Part shown: positions 33,936 through 44,132 of the stretch, in pieces
Numbering within the stretch: position 1 is the first letter of the stretch
How the letters are laid out: each line of letters begins with the position of its first letter
Virus record (IMG/VR): IMGVR_UViG_3300035682_000035
Location: 1 to 62,304 of that record
Reading direction: 5' to 3' (one strand)
DNA from: a virus
DNA length: 62,304 nt
Notes under the pieces: model-generated
What the model saw: only the letters and a program-made list of their open reading frames with translations
What the model was told of the DNA's origin: nothing
Database searches by the model: none
Position numbers and translations under genes: made by a program

Positions 33936-36900
33936 ATGCCTGATGTACGCATGCCCGACGGTACAGTTATAAGAAACGTACCAGCAGGAATTACTAAGGC
34001 ACAGCTTAATGCTAAGCTAACGAAGAACGGGTTTGACCTCAACAGGCTGACCACGCCTAAGCAGAAGCCAAGCGCAATTGAAAATATCCCGCTAGTAGGC
34101 GGATTGCTTGCGCCTATTGCAGACATACCCTTGAGTGCGGTCGAAGGTTTAAGCGGCACTACCAAGTCAATCGCAGATGTGTTTGGTGCCGACAATGTTG
34201 TATCCGATGCGGCTGACTATGTAGCTAAAGCAGCGGCTGCTTTGAAATCTGCTGGGTCTCGTGAAGATGCTGAAATCGCCAGTAAAATCCAGAAAGACGC
34301 TGAAGGCAAAGGTGTCTGGGAAGAAGTAAAGGCTGCAGCTAGGGCGTTCACTTACTCTCCACTAGAGAGCATTGCCAGCGTGGCAGGTTCGGCGGCACCG
34401 TTTATCGCAGCGGGTGTTGCCACCGGAGGTACAGGAGCCGTACCCCTAGCTACTATGGCTGGGCTTGGCGCAGCGTCAGGCGCAGGTACTATAAAAGGTT
34501 CCGTGTACGATGCGGTATACAGCGAGTTCGTAAAGAACGGTGCATCTGAAGAAGACGCCGCTGCCGCCGCCGAGAAGGCGCAGGAGTATAGCGGCAAGAA
34601 TATAGACCAGATTGCACTTGGTGGTGCCATAGGCGCACTTGCTTCGGCTACTGGCTTTGGCCCGCAGTTCGCTCGCAGCATAGGTAATAACGTAGTCAAG
34701 AAGGTTGCCGCCGAGGTAGCCGAGCGTGAAGCTGTAGAGGCCGTAAAGGTCGGTGCCAGAAAGAGCGTGCTGGGTGGTGTTGCCAAAAGTGCAGTTGTAG
34801 AAGCTGTACCAGAATCTGTACAAGGTGGGCAGGAAAAACTGTCCCAGAACCTAGCACTGCAGCGCGAGGGCTTCGATGTAGATACGTTTAGGGGTGTAGC
34901 TGGACAGGCTGCGTCCGAAGGCATCGCGTCCCTGTTTCTGGGTGGTTATGGTGGTGCACGTGCAGCAAAGGCGGAAAACCGTCAGATACTCACAGAAGAG
35001 ATTGCCCAAGAACTTGACGCCCTGCCTGCAGATGCAGACGAGCAAACTATATCTGAAGCAGAAGCTAGATTCGTCAAGCGCGGGTTTCCCTTGGAGAAGG
35101 CAACGCAAGTTGTCGAGAACTTAAAATCCGCCAAAGAAGCTATTGACAAGCAAGCTGCAGAACTAGAGCGGGCACGTGCCGAACGGATGGCACAAGGAGA
35201 AGCTGAAGCAGCAGCCGAAGAAGGCACAGGCTCTAACTTTACTGGCCCGCCTCCGGTTGATACCGAAGAAGAAGCTGCCATGCAGCGCATGCGTGAGGCC
35301 GAGTTTGCAGGTGCAGGTGCACCACAGCAACGTAAACCATCTACTATAGAGCAAGCAGCTATTGATCTTGTTTCTGCCGTTGACGCTGGCGGTGTGCCGT
35401 TCAACACACCTAGAATAAATGCGATTGGACGCGGACTAGGGCTTGATATCGGTAAAAATGATAAACCCGAAGCCACTATCGACCGCATCCGTGCAGCGGT
35501 TGGTCGGTTTGATTTTACTCCCCCAATCTCTGAAACACAGGATACTAACGCTCCCCCTACTGGTGGCGTCAACGCCCAGTACCGCCGTAACACAACCCAA
35601 CCCACTATTACGCCAGCATTTGCTGCGACTGCAAACGAAGATGAAGTTCGTGCATTTGCTGACCAATACGGTATCGACGAAGCAGAAGCCGTTGAGCGCC
35701 TAAGTGCGGCGGCTTCGTCACCTTCAGGCATTGTATACTCACGTAGAGGACGTCCACCCAGTGCGAGCACGGTAGAAGCTGCGGGCCAAGAAGGTCTATT
35801 CGGCGCACTGCCTACACAGGAAGAAAACCGCCTCGACAAGTTTGAGGAAATCCAGCAGCGCAAACTGGAGCAAGGTGCGCTTGCACCTGAAGACCGCGAA
35901 GCGGAAAATCAGGCACGTGCCGATGAGTTTGATAGGCTGCAGCAAGAACGCGCAGCGAAAGACGAGCAGTACACGGCTGACTTTGTAAAAAACATCGAAG
36001 ATGCCATTCGTCGCGCTAACCCTGCTAACGAAGCCTATAGTGTGCAGGTTGATGCAACCAGCCCGAAGCCTTACAGGGTTGTAGGTCCAGACGGAGAGTT
36101 GTTTGCAGCCGCAGATAACCTGCAGGACTTTGAAGCACAGGCGATGGACCTTCTTCCATACGTTGCTCCCCCTACATCTATTCAAGAGACGGACTCCGCG
36201 AACCCCACCGTGGCTACATCCATGGTGCAGGAACTTACCCGTGATATTGATGCTGCGCGTGAGCGTGGCGAGATAGACAACAACCAGCGCACCGAGCTTA
36301 TTCGTCAGATAGAACGCCCCGACGCATACGATAAGTATGGTCGTCCGCAGGACAACATTGCCAAGGCTGAAGAAGAAGCCCGTGCAGCAATGTCCAAGTT
36401 CCGCAACACCACAGGTGTTGAAGCCAAGGCAGCGGAAGCAGAGCTAGCCGTCGCCAACGAGAAGCTGACTAAGCTAGTAAACAACCGCATGCTGAACCCG
36501 ATCAGGTCTAAGCTGCGCTCCATGGCAGAGAACCGTCAGCTTGAGCGCGAAGGCGCTACATCCCGTGTGGGCAGCGCTAAGGTGCAGCAGAAGCTAGGCG
36601 AGATGGAAGGTGCAGACACCAGTGCCGAGCAGCGCGAACAACGCGAAGCCAAAATCGACATAGCCGAAGGCCGTGTATCTAAGTACCGTAGGGGTGAAGC
36701 GCAACCGGGCCAAGTTAAGACAGACGTATCTAAGGTACGTGCAGCGGTAGATGCCATCGTGTCAGTATGGAAGGGGCCACCTGTAGTTACGGTAGTCCAG
36801 TCTGTTAACGACATAGCTGACGCTAAGGTACGTCGGGCTGTGATGCAAGATAACGCTACCAATGCAGAAGGCTTCGTGGCCCCTGATGGTACAGTGTATC

Positions 36901-39900
36901 TAATTGCCGACAACCTTGAGTCCGTAGAGCGTGCTAAGGCGGTGCTGTTCCATGAAGCTCTTGGCCACGTTGGCCTTGAGAAGCTGTTCCGTGGCGAGCT
37001 AGATAGCGCTCTGACTGCACTGTATAAAAGCAACGGTAACATACGGGCCAATACCGATGCGTGGCTAGCTGCTAACCCAGATGCCTATGCGCAGGATACC
37101 AACCGTACCGCCCGCGCAGTAGAAGAAATCCTAGCCGAGATGTCCGAGAATGGGCAGCTTAGGCCGACAATGCTAAAGCGCATTGCAGCTATTATCCGTA
37201 ACTTTGCACGTAGGCTGGGTATCAATCTGGCAATCAGCGATGCGGACGTAGAAGCTATACTGGCTGCAGGCCACGAGCGTGTCGTAAACGGTGCGCAGGA
37301 AAGCACACTCGTCAAGGGCATGCGGTATATTAACGGCTGGCGTGGTGGTGCTGCACCTACCACAAAATACTCACGGCCCAAGACCACTAAGCAGAACAAA
37401 GAGAAAATAGGAACTGCTGAAGCTAGTATAAGTCCCGGTATGCGCCGTACCCAGAAGTCTACCTCCACTAACGGCATAGCTGAAGGTGTAGAGCAGGTTG
37501 TTAAGGGGCATAGCTGGAAAGACTGGGGCGGTGGGCTAAAGGATAACCTAGAGGCCATGGCACCACCTACCTTGGTGGCCACGCTAAAGACTATACCGAC
37601 GTCTGGCATCTTAAACTGGTTCGGCCCAGATATACCCACCATACGTGAGATTGACACGTTGGTGCAGAAGATGGTTGCCATGAAGGCCAACATACTCAAA
37701 GCTGCAGAGCAAATTGGTATGGAGTTAGACGAGTTCCTTCTGTCTGATAAAGACCAACTACTGGCCCAGACGCAGAGCACTGCCCGTATAAATGAAATGG
37801 CACCCGACGATTTCAAGTCTGCTGACGATGCACTGGCTAATCACCCTGCCATGAAGGAGGTCGAAGCTCGCATACTGAAGAACGCCAACGATAAGGTGTT
37901 AGCTGCCCGTATAATAGCCGAGGTAAAAGCCTTGGTTATGCAGAGCAAAGACGCAATCACCGTAAAGGGTGACAAGGTAGCTATGTCTACCGCTATGAAG
38001 AAGTTGGTAGCGAACCTATCTAAGACAGCCATAGATAGCAAAAATACCAGTGACCAGATGAAGCAGATAGCGGAACTTACCCGTCGTATCCGCGATACAC
38101 ATGCTTTGTGGGACAAGCTAGGTGAGCTTAAGAACGGGCACAAGCTATACAAGGAAATACGTTCCTACTACAAAGATATGTTCGAAGCCGAGCTTGCACT
38201 ACTAGACGGTCGGATTGCGTCTATCGCCGGTACTAAAGAAGCCAAGCGTTTGCGTGACCTACGTGCAGATATGATGCGGGAAGTTATGAACCCCGATGAA
38301 TCCAAGAAGGGCGGCGACATATTCTACAATCTTGACTCAAGCTTGTTCACCAAAGACTACTTTCCGTTTATGCGGGCAGGTAAATACTACATACGTGTAT
38401 CCGCTGCCAAGGACGGCTCGCGGGAGCGTGAGTTCTACCAGTTCGAAACTGCCAAGCAGCAAATAGCTGCGAAGAAAGCGATAGCTAAGCGCTTAGGTAT
38501 AGACCCTGAGAAGAACGATGGGGTACTTACTATAGGGTACGACGTCGCACAGTTGCAGGAAGAATTAAAAACTGACGACCAGATGATGAAGAAGATATTT
38601 GACCTAGTGGGTAAAGCCAAGGCCGAGTTTGCTTCAAGTGGTGTACTAGGTGCCAGCGACTTCAAAGACCTGACGGACAGCATCTACCAGACATGGTTGC
38701 TATCTACCCCCGAACGGTCAGTACGCCGCCGGTTCATGCATGCTCAAGAGGTAGTCGGGTTCCAGCAGGATATCCTACAGAACTTTGCATCGCAAGCGAG
38801 CAGCTATGCTAACCAACTAAGCAAGCTGGCATACGCCGGGGACATACGCTTAAAAACCGAGGAGGCACGTGACAACGTGTCGGACCGCCCAACTACAGAG
38901 CAGGCTAGACTTAAAGCCGCTATATATGAATTAGAACAGCGTGCCGAAGACGAGATAAACCCAAGCCCGCAGAGTTCGTTTATTAACGCCCTTAACCGTG
39001 CGTCTTACTTCTACTACCTGACAGCGCCAGCGACAGCGATGCTGCAGCTTACTTCCATACCGATACGTGTGGTGCCACGCCTGTGGCGGGATTACGGGTA
39101 TGCGGAAGGCACCCGCATGTGGCTGAAGTATATGAAGATATGGAACACTCTAGGTAAAGCTAAGGTGCAGAGCACTCGCACAGGGATAGCCGGTGTGGGT
39201 GACTCGCTTGATGTCCTGATGCCCAACATACTAAGCTCTAAATTGGTTAGTGCTGACACCAAAGAAGGTAAACTTCTACGTAGGGCACTGGCGGCAGGTA
39301 TGGAGCGCAACGTGCTTGAGACCGTGCAGGATACACTAATCCAGAACGAGCGGGAAACAGGACAGAAGCACCGTACGGGTGCAGCGCGCACCGTTGCCGA
39401 AACTGCTGCGGTAACAGGTAAAGCCATGGGCGTCATGTTCCAAGGGTTGGAAAACATCTCACGCCAAGCAGCCTACTTCATGGCGTTTGAGTTAGCGTAC
39501 AAGGCAGAGACTGCTAAAAACCCCGGCGCACCTGAGAAGGTAGTGTTTGATAAGGCAGTCACCACTGCCCTAGATACTGTGCGCGATACTCTTGGTGACT
39601 ACTCCAACTGGGAACGTTCACGCATAATGAAGAACGATGTGTCTCGTGCACTGTTCCTCTTCAAGATGCATCCCATTCTGCAGACTAAGTTCCTAGTAGG
39701 CGCGATGCGAGATATCGGGCGTGGGTTGTACCCCGGAGCTTCACCAGAAGCAAAGGCCGCACGTGCGGGCGCTATGAAGGAACTAGGCGGCGTCTTGATG
39801 ATGGCTGGCGTATTTGGTGGCCTTCTAGGTATGCCCCTGTACTCGGTCATGGCACTGGCGCTATCTGAAAGCTTTGACGAAGAAGATGATGAGGATGTGC

Positions 39901-40718
39901 GCAAGCTTATGGGTCTTGACCCACGTGTCGCCTACGACTCCGACATTATGTTCCGTGCATGGTTGATGGATAAGTTCGGAGAGCCGATGGTTGGCGACGT
40001 GTCGTTGGCAGACATTCTTATACACGGCCCGCTTGGCGCTTTATCGAACACTGAACTGTCTAGCCGTACATCACTCGACCTCAAGAATATGTGGTTCCGC
40101 GAAGCAGTTGCAGGTGACTCCACTGGTGACAGCATAATAAAAACACTGCTGGCTAACGTAGCAGGTGGGCAGATGCTTATTCAGGCGTTCAATGCAAAGG
40201 ATAACTTTGCTGAAGGCGATATGTATGGTGGTATCAAGAAGATGGCACCTGCGTTTGTTCGGTCATGGGTAGCAGCGGAGCAAGGGGAAGCCGAAGGTGT
40301 GGTTACCCGCAAGGGTGATGTCATTATAGATAAGAACGATATCACTGGGTTGGATACGTTCCGCACGATATCTGGCTTCCGACCACTGCGTCTTGCTAGA
40401 TGGCAGGACTACTACATCACTCGTAGTAAGAACGACAAAAAGATAAAGGCGGAGAAGACCCAGCTGCTATCCACCTTGGATAGGAAGCTACGTGAGGGTG
40501 ATATTACTTCTAAGGAGCAACTACAGGAGTTCATCACCGACGAGGTTATTCCGTTCAACCGCACGTACCCAGACCCAAGCTTCATAATTACCGAAGAGAC
40601 CATCATGCGGTCACTCAAGGGTCGTGCGGATGTACGGGGCCGCACAGTGCAGGGCATGCGGCTTGAGAAGAAGACTGCAGAGAAAGATATCGGTATGGCA
40701 GATAAGTTCCGCCCATAA
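33936..40718 (+). CDS. 2260-residue polyvalent virion protein with zincin motif
   Basis: The largest gene. The N-terminus reads PDVRMPDGTVIRNVPAGITK, a start seen on other large phage internal proteins. Gly/Ala-rich membrane-prone segments occupy about residues 45-70 and 130-230. A metalloprotease motif HEALGH lies at 1006-1011, with candidate third ligand Glu1063 or Glu1064 (AVEEILAEM). A region near residue 1680 (ASYFYYLTAPATAMLQLTS) resembles the LPD38 domain of polyvalent proteins. Another hydrophobic segment lies near 1950. It is probably ejected into the host with DNA, with several activities. No RNA polymerase motif was found. Confidence 0.8.
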   Translation: MPDVRMPDGTVIRNVPAGITKAQLNAKLTKNGFDLNRLTTPKQKPSAIENIPLVGGLLAPIADIPLSAVEGLSGTTKSIADVFGADNVVSDAADYVAKAAAALKSAGSREDAEIASKIQKDAEGKGVWEEVKAAARAFTYSPLESIASVAGSAAPFIAAGVATGGTGAVPLATMAGLGAASGAGTIKGSVYDAVYSEFVKNGASEEDAAAAAEKAQEYSGKNIDQIALGGAIGALASATGFGPQFARSIGNNVVKKVAAEVAEREAVEAVKVGARKSVLGGVAKSAVVEAVPESVQGGQEKLSQNLALQREGFDVDTFRGVAGQAASEGIASLFLGGYGGARAAKAENRQILTEEIAQELDALPADADEQTISEAEARFVKRGFPLEKATQVVENLKSAKEAIDKQAAELERARAERMAQGEAEAAAEEGTGSNFTGPPPVDTEEEAAMQRMREAEFAGAGAPQQRKPSTIEQAAIDLVSAVDAGGVPFNTPRINAIGRGLGLDIGKNDKPEATIDRIRAAVGRFDFTPPISETQDTNAPPTGGVNAQYRRNTTQPTITPAFAATANEDEVRAFADQYGIDEAEAVERLSAAASSPSGIVYSRRGRPPSASTVEAAGQEGLFGALPTQEENRLDKFEEIQQRKLEQGALAPEDREAENQARADEFDRLQQERAAKDEQYTADFVKNIEDAIRRANPANEAYSVQVDATSPKPYRVVGPDGELFAAADNLQDFEAQAMDLLPYVAPPTSIQETDSANPTVATSMVQELTRDIDAARERGEIDNNQRTELIRQIERPDAYDKYGRPQDNIAKAEEEARAAMSKFRNTTGVEAKAAEAELAVANEKLTKLVNNRMLNPIRSKLRSMAENRQLEREGATSRVGSAKVQQKLGEMEGADTSAEQREQREAKIDIAEGRVSKYRRGEAQPGQVKTDVSKVRAAVDAIVSVWKGPPVVTVVQSVNDIADAKVRRAVMQDNATNAEGFVAPDGTVYLIADNLESVERAKAVLFHEALGHVGLEKLFRGELDSALTALYKSNGNIRANTDAWLAANPDAYAQDTNRTARAVEEILAEMSENGQLRPTMLKRIAAIIRNFARRLGINLAISDADVEAILAAGHERVVNGAQESTLVKGMRYINGWRGGAAPTTKYSRPKTTKQNKEKIGTAEASISPGMRRTQKSTSTNGIAEGVEQVVKGHSWKDWGGGLKDNLEAMAPPTLVATLKTIPTSGILNWFGPDIPTIREIDTLVQKMVAMKANILKAAEQIGMELDEFLLSDKDQLLAQTQSTARINEMAPDDFKSADDALANHPAMKEVEARILKNANDKVLAARIIAEVKALVMQSKDAITVKGDKVAMSTAMKKLVANLSKTAIDSKNTSDQMKQIAELTRRIRDTHALWDKLGELKNGHKLYKEIRSYYKDMFEAELALLDGRIASIAGTKEAKRLRDLRADMMREVMNPDESKKGGDIFYNLDSSLFTKDYFPFMRAGKYYIRVSAAKDGSREREFYQFETAKQQIAAKKAIAKRLGIDPEKNDGVLTIGYDVAQLQEELKTDDQMMKKIFDLVGKAKAEFASSGVLGASDFKDLTDSIYQTWLLSTPERSVRRRFMHAQEVVGFQQDILQNFASQASSYANQLSKLAYAGDIRLKTEEARDNVSDRPTTEQARLKAAIYELEQRAEDEINPSPQSSFINALNRASYFYYLTAPATAMLQLTSIPIRVVPRLWRDYGYAEGTRMWLKYMKIWNTLGKAKVQSTRTGIAGVGDSLDVLMPNILSSKLVSADTKEGKLLRRALAAGMERNVLETVQDTLIQNERETGQKHRTGAARTVAETAAVTGKAMGVMFQGLENISRQAAYFMAFELAYKAETAKNPGAPEKVVFDKAVTTALDTVRDTLGDYSNWERSRIMKNDVSRALFLFKMHPILQTKFLVGAMRDIGRGLYPGASPEAKAARAGAMKELGGVLMMAGVFGGLLGMPLYSVMALALSESFDEEDDEDVRKLMGLDPRVAYDSDIMFRAWLMDKFGEPMVGDVSLADILIHGPLGALSNTELSSRTSLDLKNMWFREAVAGDSTGDSIIKTLLANVAGGQMLIQAFNAKDNFAEGDMYGGIKKMAPAFVRSWVAAEQGEAEGVVTRKGDVIIDKNDITGLDTFRTISGFRPLRLARWQDYYITRSKNDKKIKAEKTQLLSTLDRKLREGDITSKEQLQEFITDEVIPFNRTYPDPSFIITEETIMRSLKGRADVRGRTVQGMRLEKKTAEKDIGMADKFRP

Positions 40719-40750
40719 AAAACCCCCGCTGGGGAGTAGGCCAGCGGGGG
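40717..40750 (-). terminator. Terminator between the converging arms
   Basis: CCCCCGCTGG (40723-40732) pairs perfectly with CCAGCGGGGG (40741-40750) around an 8-base loop. Read leftwards it is followed by six T residues, so it ends the left-arm transcript. Read rightwards it lacks a T-tract but could still slow polymerase leaving the 2260-residue gene. Confidence 0.85.
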
Positions 40751-40794
40751 TAGTATCAACCAACGGAAGGAGCATCTTCCGAGGACGTTTATAA

Positions 40795-40995
40795 TCACAT
40801 CCTCCAGATACGTAAACCCCTAATACCAGATTTGGTATCCACCACGCTCCGGTACACTACCTTTAGCTTCAGTCTGCGTAGCACGGGGCGTATTTCCTTC
40901 TTAGCGGCTTTTGGGTCTAGGCACGGGAAGAACAGTGACGCGCCCTTGGTGAAGGCGCGCCAGTTTATATCGTAGCTGACCCCAGCTACCTTCAC
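40795..40995 (-). CDS. Last small gene of the left arm
   Basis: A 66-residue basic protein (KAAKKEIRPVLRRLKLKVVY, RSVVDTKSGIRGLRIWRM). It overlaps the primase-helicase stop by 4 bases and is followed by the arm terminator. Function unknown. It may be a small nucleic-acid-binding protein. Confidence 0.65.
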   Translation of the reverse strand: MKVAGVSYDINWRAFTKGASLFFPCLDPKAAKKEIRPVLRRLKLKVVYRSVVDTKSGIRGLRIWRM

Positions 40996-43826
40996 TCTTC
41001 GTCGGCGTCCGGCTTCACAGCCGTGATTGCGTTATTGAACAGGTCCGTAATGCCACTAAAGTCAGGGTGGTTAGCGTCGAAGATTAGCGACTGCACCGGC
41101 ACCGTGTTGACCTTCATGCCCTTTGACATGCGCTTGTTCTCTGCGTCAAGGTACAGGCCCTTGGCTTTCATAGCGTTAATGGTCGAGCGGTAAGCAATGT
41201 TACGTGCCCCACAATACTCACGGAACGAGCTAGCAGTTATGTATACCTTAGCAGTATCCGGTTCGTAGCGTATCATAAGCTCTCGCAACGGCTCTAACTG
41301 CGGTACTTCCACCATCTTGCTGCGACGGTCTACCCCGTCATTAACTATGAGAATGTTACCCAGACGGGCGTTCATAAACTCACCAAGTATCTGCTGGTCA
41401 CCTTCGGGTGGCGGTGTCATCGTGTTGCGTAGGTTGAGTATCATCTTGCACGTCCACTTAAAGATGGCAGCAATGTCCCAGTTACACAGGCCAAGATGCA
41501 GGGCGATGTAGATACCCGTTATGTTAGCTGCTGCTGTTGCCGACCAGAACCGCTCACGCTGTGTTAGCTTAAGCTTGGAGTCGATGCGCTGTTGAACCGT
41601 AGCATAAAGCGCCTTCACCTCGTCATAGTGCGTAATCAGGTACCGTGCGTAGATGTCACCTGCATGCCCGTAGTTTTCAAGCAACTGGTGGTCGAACATC
41701 TTCTTGCCATACTCGATGTCAATCGCGTCAGAATAGTCGATGCTGTATTCGATGATGCGCATGGTTTCACCATCAGGCGACCCCTTGGCAATCTCAAGCT
41801 TCTCGTAGAACGAGTGGTTAGACGAGCACAGTGCTATGGTCTGCCATGACGTCAGGTTTGCCCGAAGCTCGTTTGAAGACGCCTTCATGCGATCCTTGCC
41901 TGTACCCTGTGTAATCAAGTAGGCGAGTTCACTTAGTTGCTTGGGCTCTGTGTTCGACATTTCGTCGAAGCTGATATGCAGGTTACAGAAAACCCCTATC
42001 TTAAATACCTTCGAGTTGAACGTGTCGTCCTTCTTGGCACATAGCGCCGCTGGGTCGCCGTATACACTGTTAGCCATAAGCAGGGCTGTAGTCTTACCTG
42101 TACCTGACTTGGGGTGCACCACGTTAATGATTGCCCCACGTTGACCGGAGAAACGCAAGAGAGGCGCACCGAAGGCGGTGGCTGCTGCGAACGCATGCCC
42201 TTCAAGGCCCGGACGTCCGTACAGGTTAAACACCTCTGTCCACTTCTCCAACGTACCCTTAGCTGTCATGTGTTCGGCTAGTGCCTTGGTGACTGACGAC
42301 GGGGGGCTATGGTATGTCCCCTCGGCACTTATCTCACGGTCGCCTATAATAAACTTACTGTCGTTATCGACCCATCCAAATTGATTGCGCATTTGTTCTA
42401 CCTTTGTGTTGTGAAAATATTGAGCTACTGATTTTACTATGAAGTCCACCAAGTACGCATAATCGACCTTGGAGCTAAGCATCACGTGCTTAGAGGCGAG
42501 GAACTTGCGTAGCTCGTTACCGTCCATCACCTTTGAATTGTGCACCGTGAACTCTTTGACGCCATCCTGTGGGCTGTGCAGACGAATAAGTGCTACACCC
42601 CCCTCGACTGGGTCATCCATACGCTTGGCTACATATATGTCGTACGGATACACCAATACAACGTCCTCGACGCCTTCTTCCTCGTCTTTGGGTGTAACCT
42701 TGCGCCATACGCCACCGTGCTTGCCCCGTACGTAGGGGAAGGGAAACTCGGGTATATGGTACTTCACTGCCCCAAGCTGGGTTTCCTCTATAACTACGTT
42801 GTCCTCTGGAGTTGCCTCCTTCAGTTCTTTACCTAGTGTAATAGGGGAGCGTATCTTGCCAATGTGCGGGCACCCTGCACATCCGCCGGGATTGTGTTTC
42901 TCGAACTCCGCACATGTGTGCGGCCCGACTATGTGTGTTACCTTCTGCTCAACCTTGTCAGGGTCATAGTCAGGATGGTCTGCGGATAACTTGTGTATAG
43001 CCTTATCACGGTCCTTACAGAACTTGGCGATTGACAACGCAGCAAACCATCGTGGCTCAGATATTTCCCTGCGGTCTGCGTAACTAGCGTTAAGCTGCTT
43101 GCACCCGTTCTGACCACGGTTCATAATCTTGGTGAAGCTCGACTCCATGTTGGCACGTATAAGCTTAGCTAACGGGCTAGGTGCGAATGTAGGCATGTCA
43201 CCAAACAGTGTCGCCTTCGTCTCCTTTACCCCCAACAGGTCACGTATGTCCTGCATGGGTGTCGGCTTACCAATCGTTATGACTTCTACACGTAGGGGGT
43301 CCGTACCCTTAAAGTTAAACGTGCCGGGAATACGCAGGATACGCGCTGCTTCGAAGCAGCTGTTATCGACACGTAGCTCCTTAGTGGTGCAGACTTCCTT
43401 CAGCCTTAGACACACAGGCTCCCATTCTTCACGTGTAACTTCTTCAGTCAACGTCCAGTATACGTGCAGACCGCGCCCAGAATTAACTATGGTGGGCTTA
43501 GGCATACCGACTGTCTTGCAGAACTTACGAAGGGCATCTAACCCTTCTTCCTGTGTATCGTAGTCCTTCTCTGGCCCACAATCTATGTCGAGCCAAAGTG
43601 ACTTAAGTGACTTGACGTTTTCTTTCTTCCTGCTCTTACCGTCTGTATACTTAGCTACACCAAAAAATACATTCTTCCCTTGGTTGAGGAACGTCTTGGC
43701 CCATGCGTCGGCCTCTTCACGGGTCTCTACTAGCTCCTGTTGCTTGCTGTCGGGGCTTAGCCCGACGATAGCGTACCAACCCTCTTGGGGCTGCACCGCT
43801 GATAAAAGGTCAAAATCCTCTGCCAC
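40992..43826 (-). CDS. Primase-helicase (AEP-like primase plus DUF927-type ATPase)
   Basis: A 944-residue replication protein. The N-terminal archaeo-eukaryotic primase domain shows LWLDIDCG (Asp80, Asp82), SGRGLHVYW (116-124, His121) and DNSCFEAARILRIPGTFNFK (Asp154 onward). Near residue 320 lies a Cys-rich CAGCPHIG zinc element. The C-terminal ATPase has Walker A HPKSGTGKTT (Lys578) and Walker B LHISFDEM, matching DUF927-type helicases. It should unwind DNA and lay primers for the polymerase. The start is GTG. Confidence 0.85.
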   Translation of the reverse strand: MAEDFDLLSAVQPQEGWYAIVGLSPDSKQQELVETREEADAWAKTFLNQGKNVFFGVAKYTDGKSRKKENVKSLKSLWLDIDCGPEKDYDTQEEGLDALRKFCKTVGMPKPTIVNSGRGLHVYWTLTEEVTREEWEPVCLRLKEVCTTKELRVDNSCFEAARILRIPGTFNFKGTDPLRVEVITIGKPTPMQDIRDLLGVKETKATLFGDMPTFAPSPLAKLIRANMESSFTKIMNRGQNGCKQLNASYADRREISEPRWFAALSIAKFCKDRDKAIHKLSADHPDYDPDKVEQKVTHIVGPHTCAEFEKHNPGGCAGCPHIGKIRSPITLGKELKEATPEDNVVIEETQLGAVKYHIPEFPFPYVRGKHGGVWRKVTPKDEEEGVEDVVLVYPYDIYVAKRMDDPVEGGVALIRLHSPQDGVKEFTVHNSKVMDGNELRKFLASKHVMLSSKVDYAYLVDFIVKSVAQYFHNTKVEQMRNQFGWVDNDSKFIIGDREISAEGTYHSPPSSVTKALAEHMTAKGTLEKWTEVFNLYGRPGLEGHAFAAATAFGAPLLRFSGQRGAIINVVHPKSGTGKTTALLMANSVYGDPAALCAKKDDTFNSKVFKIGVFCNLHISFDEMSNTEPKQLSELAYLITQGTGKDRMKASSNELRANLTSWQTIALCSSNHSFYEKLEIAKGSPDGETMRIIEYSIDYSDAIDIEYGKKMFDHQLLENYGHAGDIYARYLITHYDEVKALYATVQQRIDSKLKLTQRERFWSATAAANITGIYIALHLGLCNWDIAAIFKWTCKMILNLRNTMTPPPEGDQQILGEFMNARLGNILIVNDGVDRRSKMVEVPQLEPLRELMIRYEPDTAKVYITASSFREYCGARNIAYRSTINAMKAKGLYLDAENKRMSKGMKVNTVPVQSLIFDANHPDFSGITDLFNNAITAVKPDADEE

Positions 43827-43869
43827 GCAGACACCACTCCATAGGGCAAGTCACAAGCCCACTCCTAAA

Positions 43870-43902
43870 AGAAAAAACTCTCTACCCCGTTAGGAAGTAG
43901 AG
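43870..43902 (-). terminator. Internal terminator or attenuator before the primase gene
   Basis: On the minus strand CTCTAC (43902-43897) pairs with GTAGAG (43885-43880) and is followed by AGTTTTTTC. The hairpin overlaps the stop codon of the HTH gene. Some transcripts should end here, reducing primase expression relative to upstream genes, unless an antiterminator acts. Confidence 0.65.
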
Positions 43903-44132
43903 CTCTCCAGACTAGCCATGTATGAAGCTATAAGCGCCGTGGCACTGCCCTGCGGGACCGAAGTCCCGCAGAACCAGTTGTATACTGTTTGCCTCGTTAC
44001 ACCTGTACACTTGGCTACCACAGCTACGGGTATGTCCTGCGCGATACAGAGCCTACCCAGACGAACACCCAACTTGTGTTTGCTCGCCTTGGCATTTGCT
44101 TCCTGTATACGTAGACTATAACCGCCGCTCAT
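43890..44132 (-). CDS. HTH transcription regulator (Cro/XRE type)
   Basis: An 80-residue basic protein. Residues 25-60 form an XRE helix-turn-helix (GRLCIAQDIPVAVVAKCTGV, then TRQTVYNWFCGT). Size is like Cro. It overlaps the SSB-like gene by one base upstream and ends in a terminator hairpin. It is a candidate binder of the CTTAAC-type operators, which is inference. Without an integrase, a lysogeny switch is not supported. Confidence 0.8.
   Translation of the reverse strand: MSGGYSLRIQEANAKASKHKLGVRLGRLCIAQDIPVAVVAKCTGVTRQTVYNWFCGTSVPQGSATALIASYMASLESSTS

Noticed and set aside
33936-40718. N4-type virion RNA polymerase in the giant protein
   Set aside because: The size invites the idea, but I could not find T7-like polymerase motifs, and the visible motifs are zincin and membrane-type.
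40441-40718. Minus-strand frame at 40412-40798 as an extra left-arm gene
   Set aside because: It overlaps the end of the 2260-residue gene and the arm terminator. The translation is antisense-like and lacks a ribosome-binding site.
43890-44132. Lysogeny repressor
   Set aside because: The XRE protein could be a repressor, but there is no integrase, excisionase, partition system or attachment site, so a lysogeny switch is not supported.
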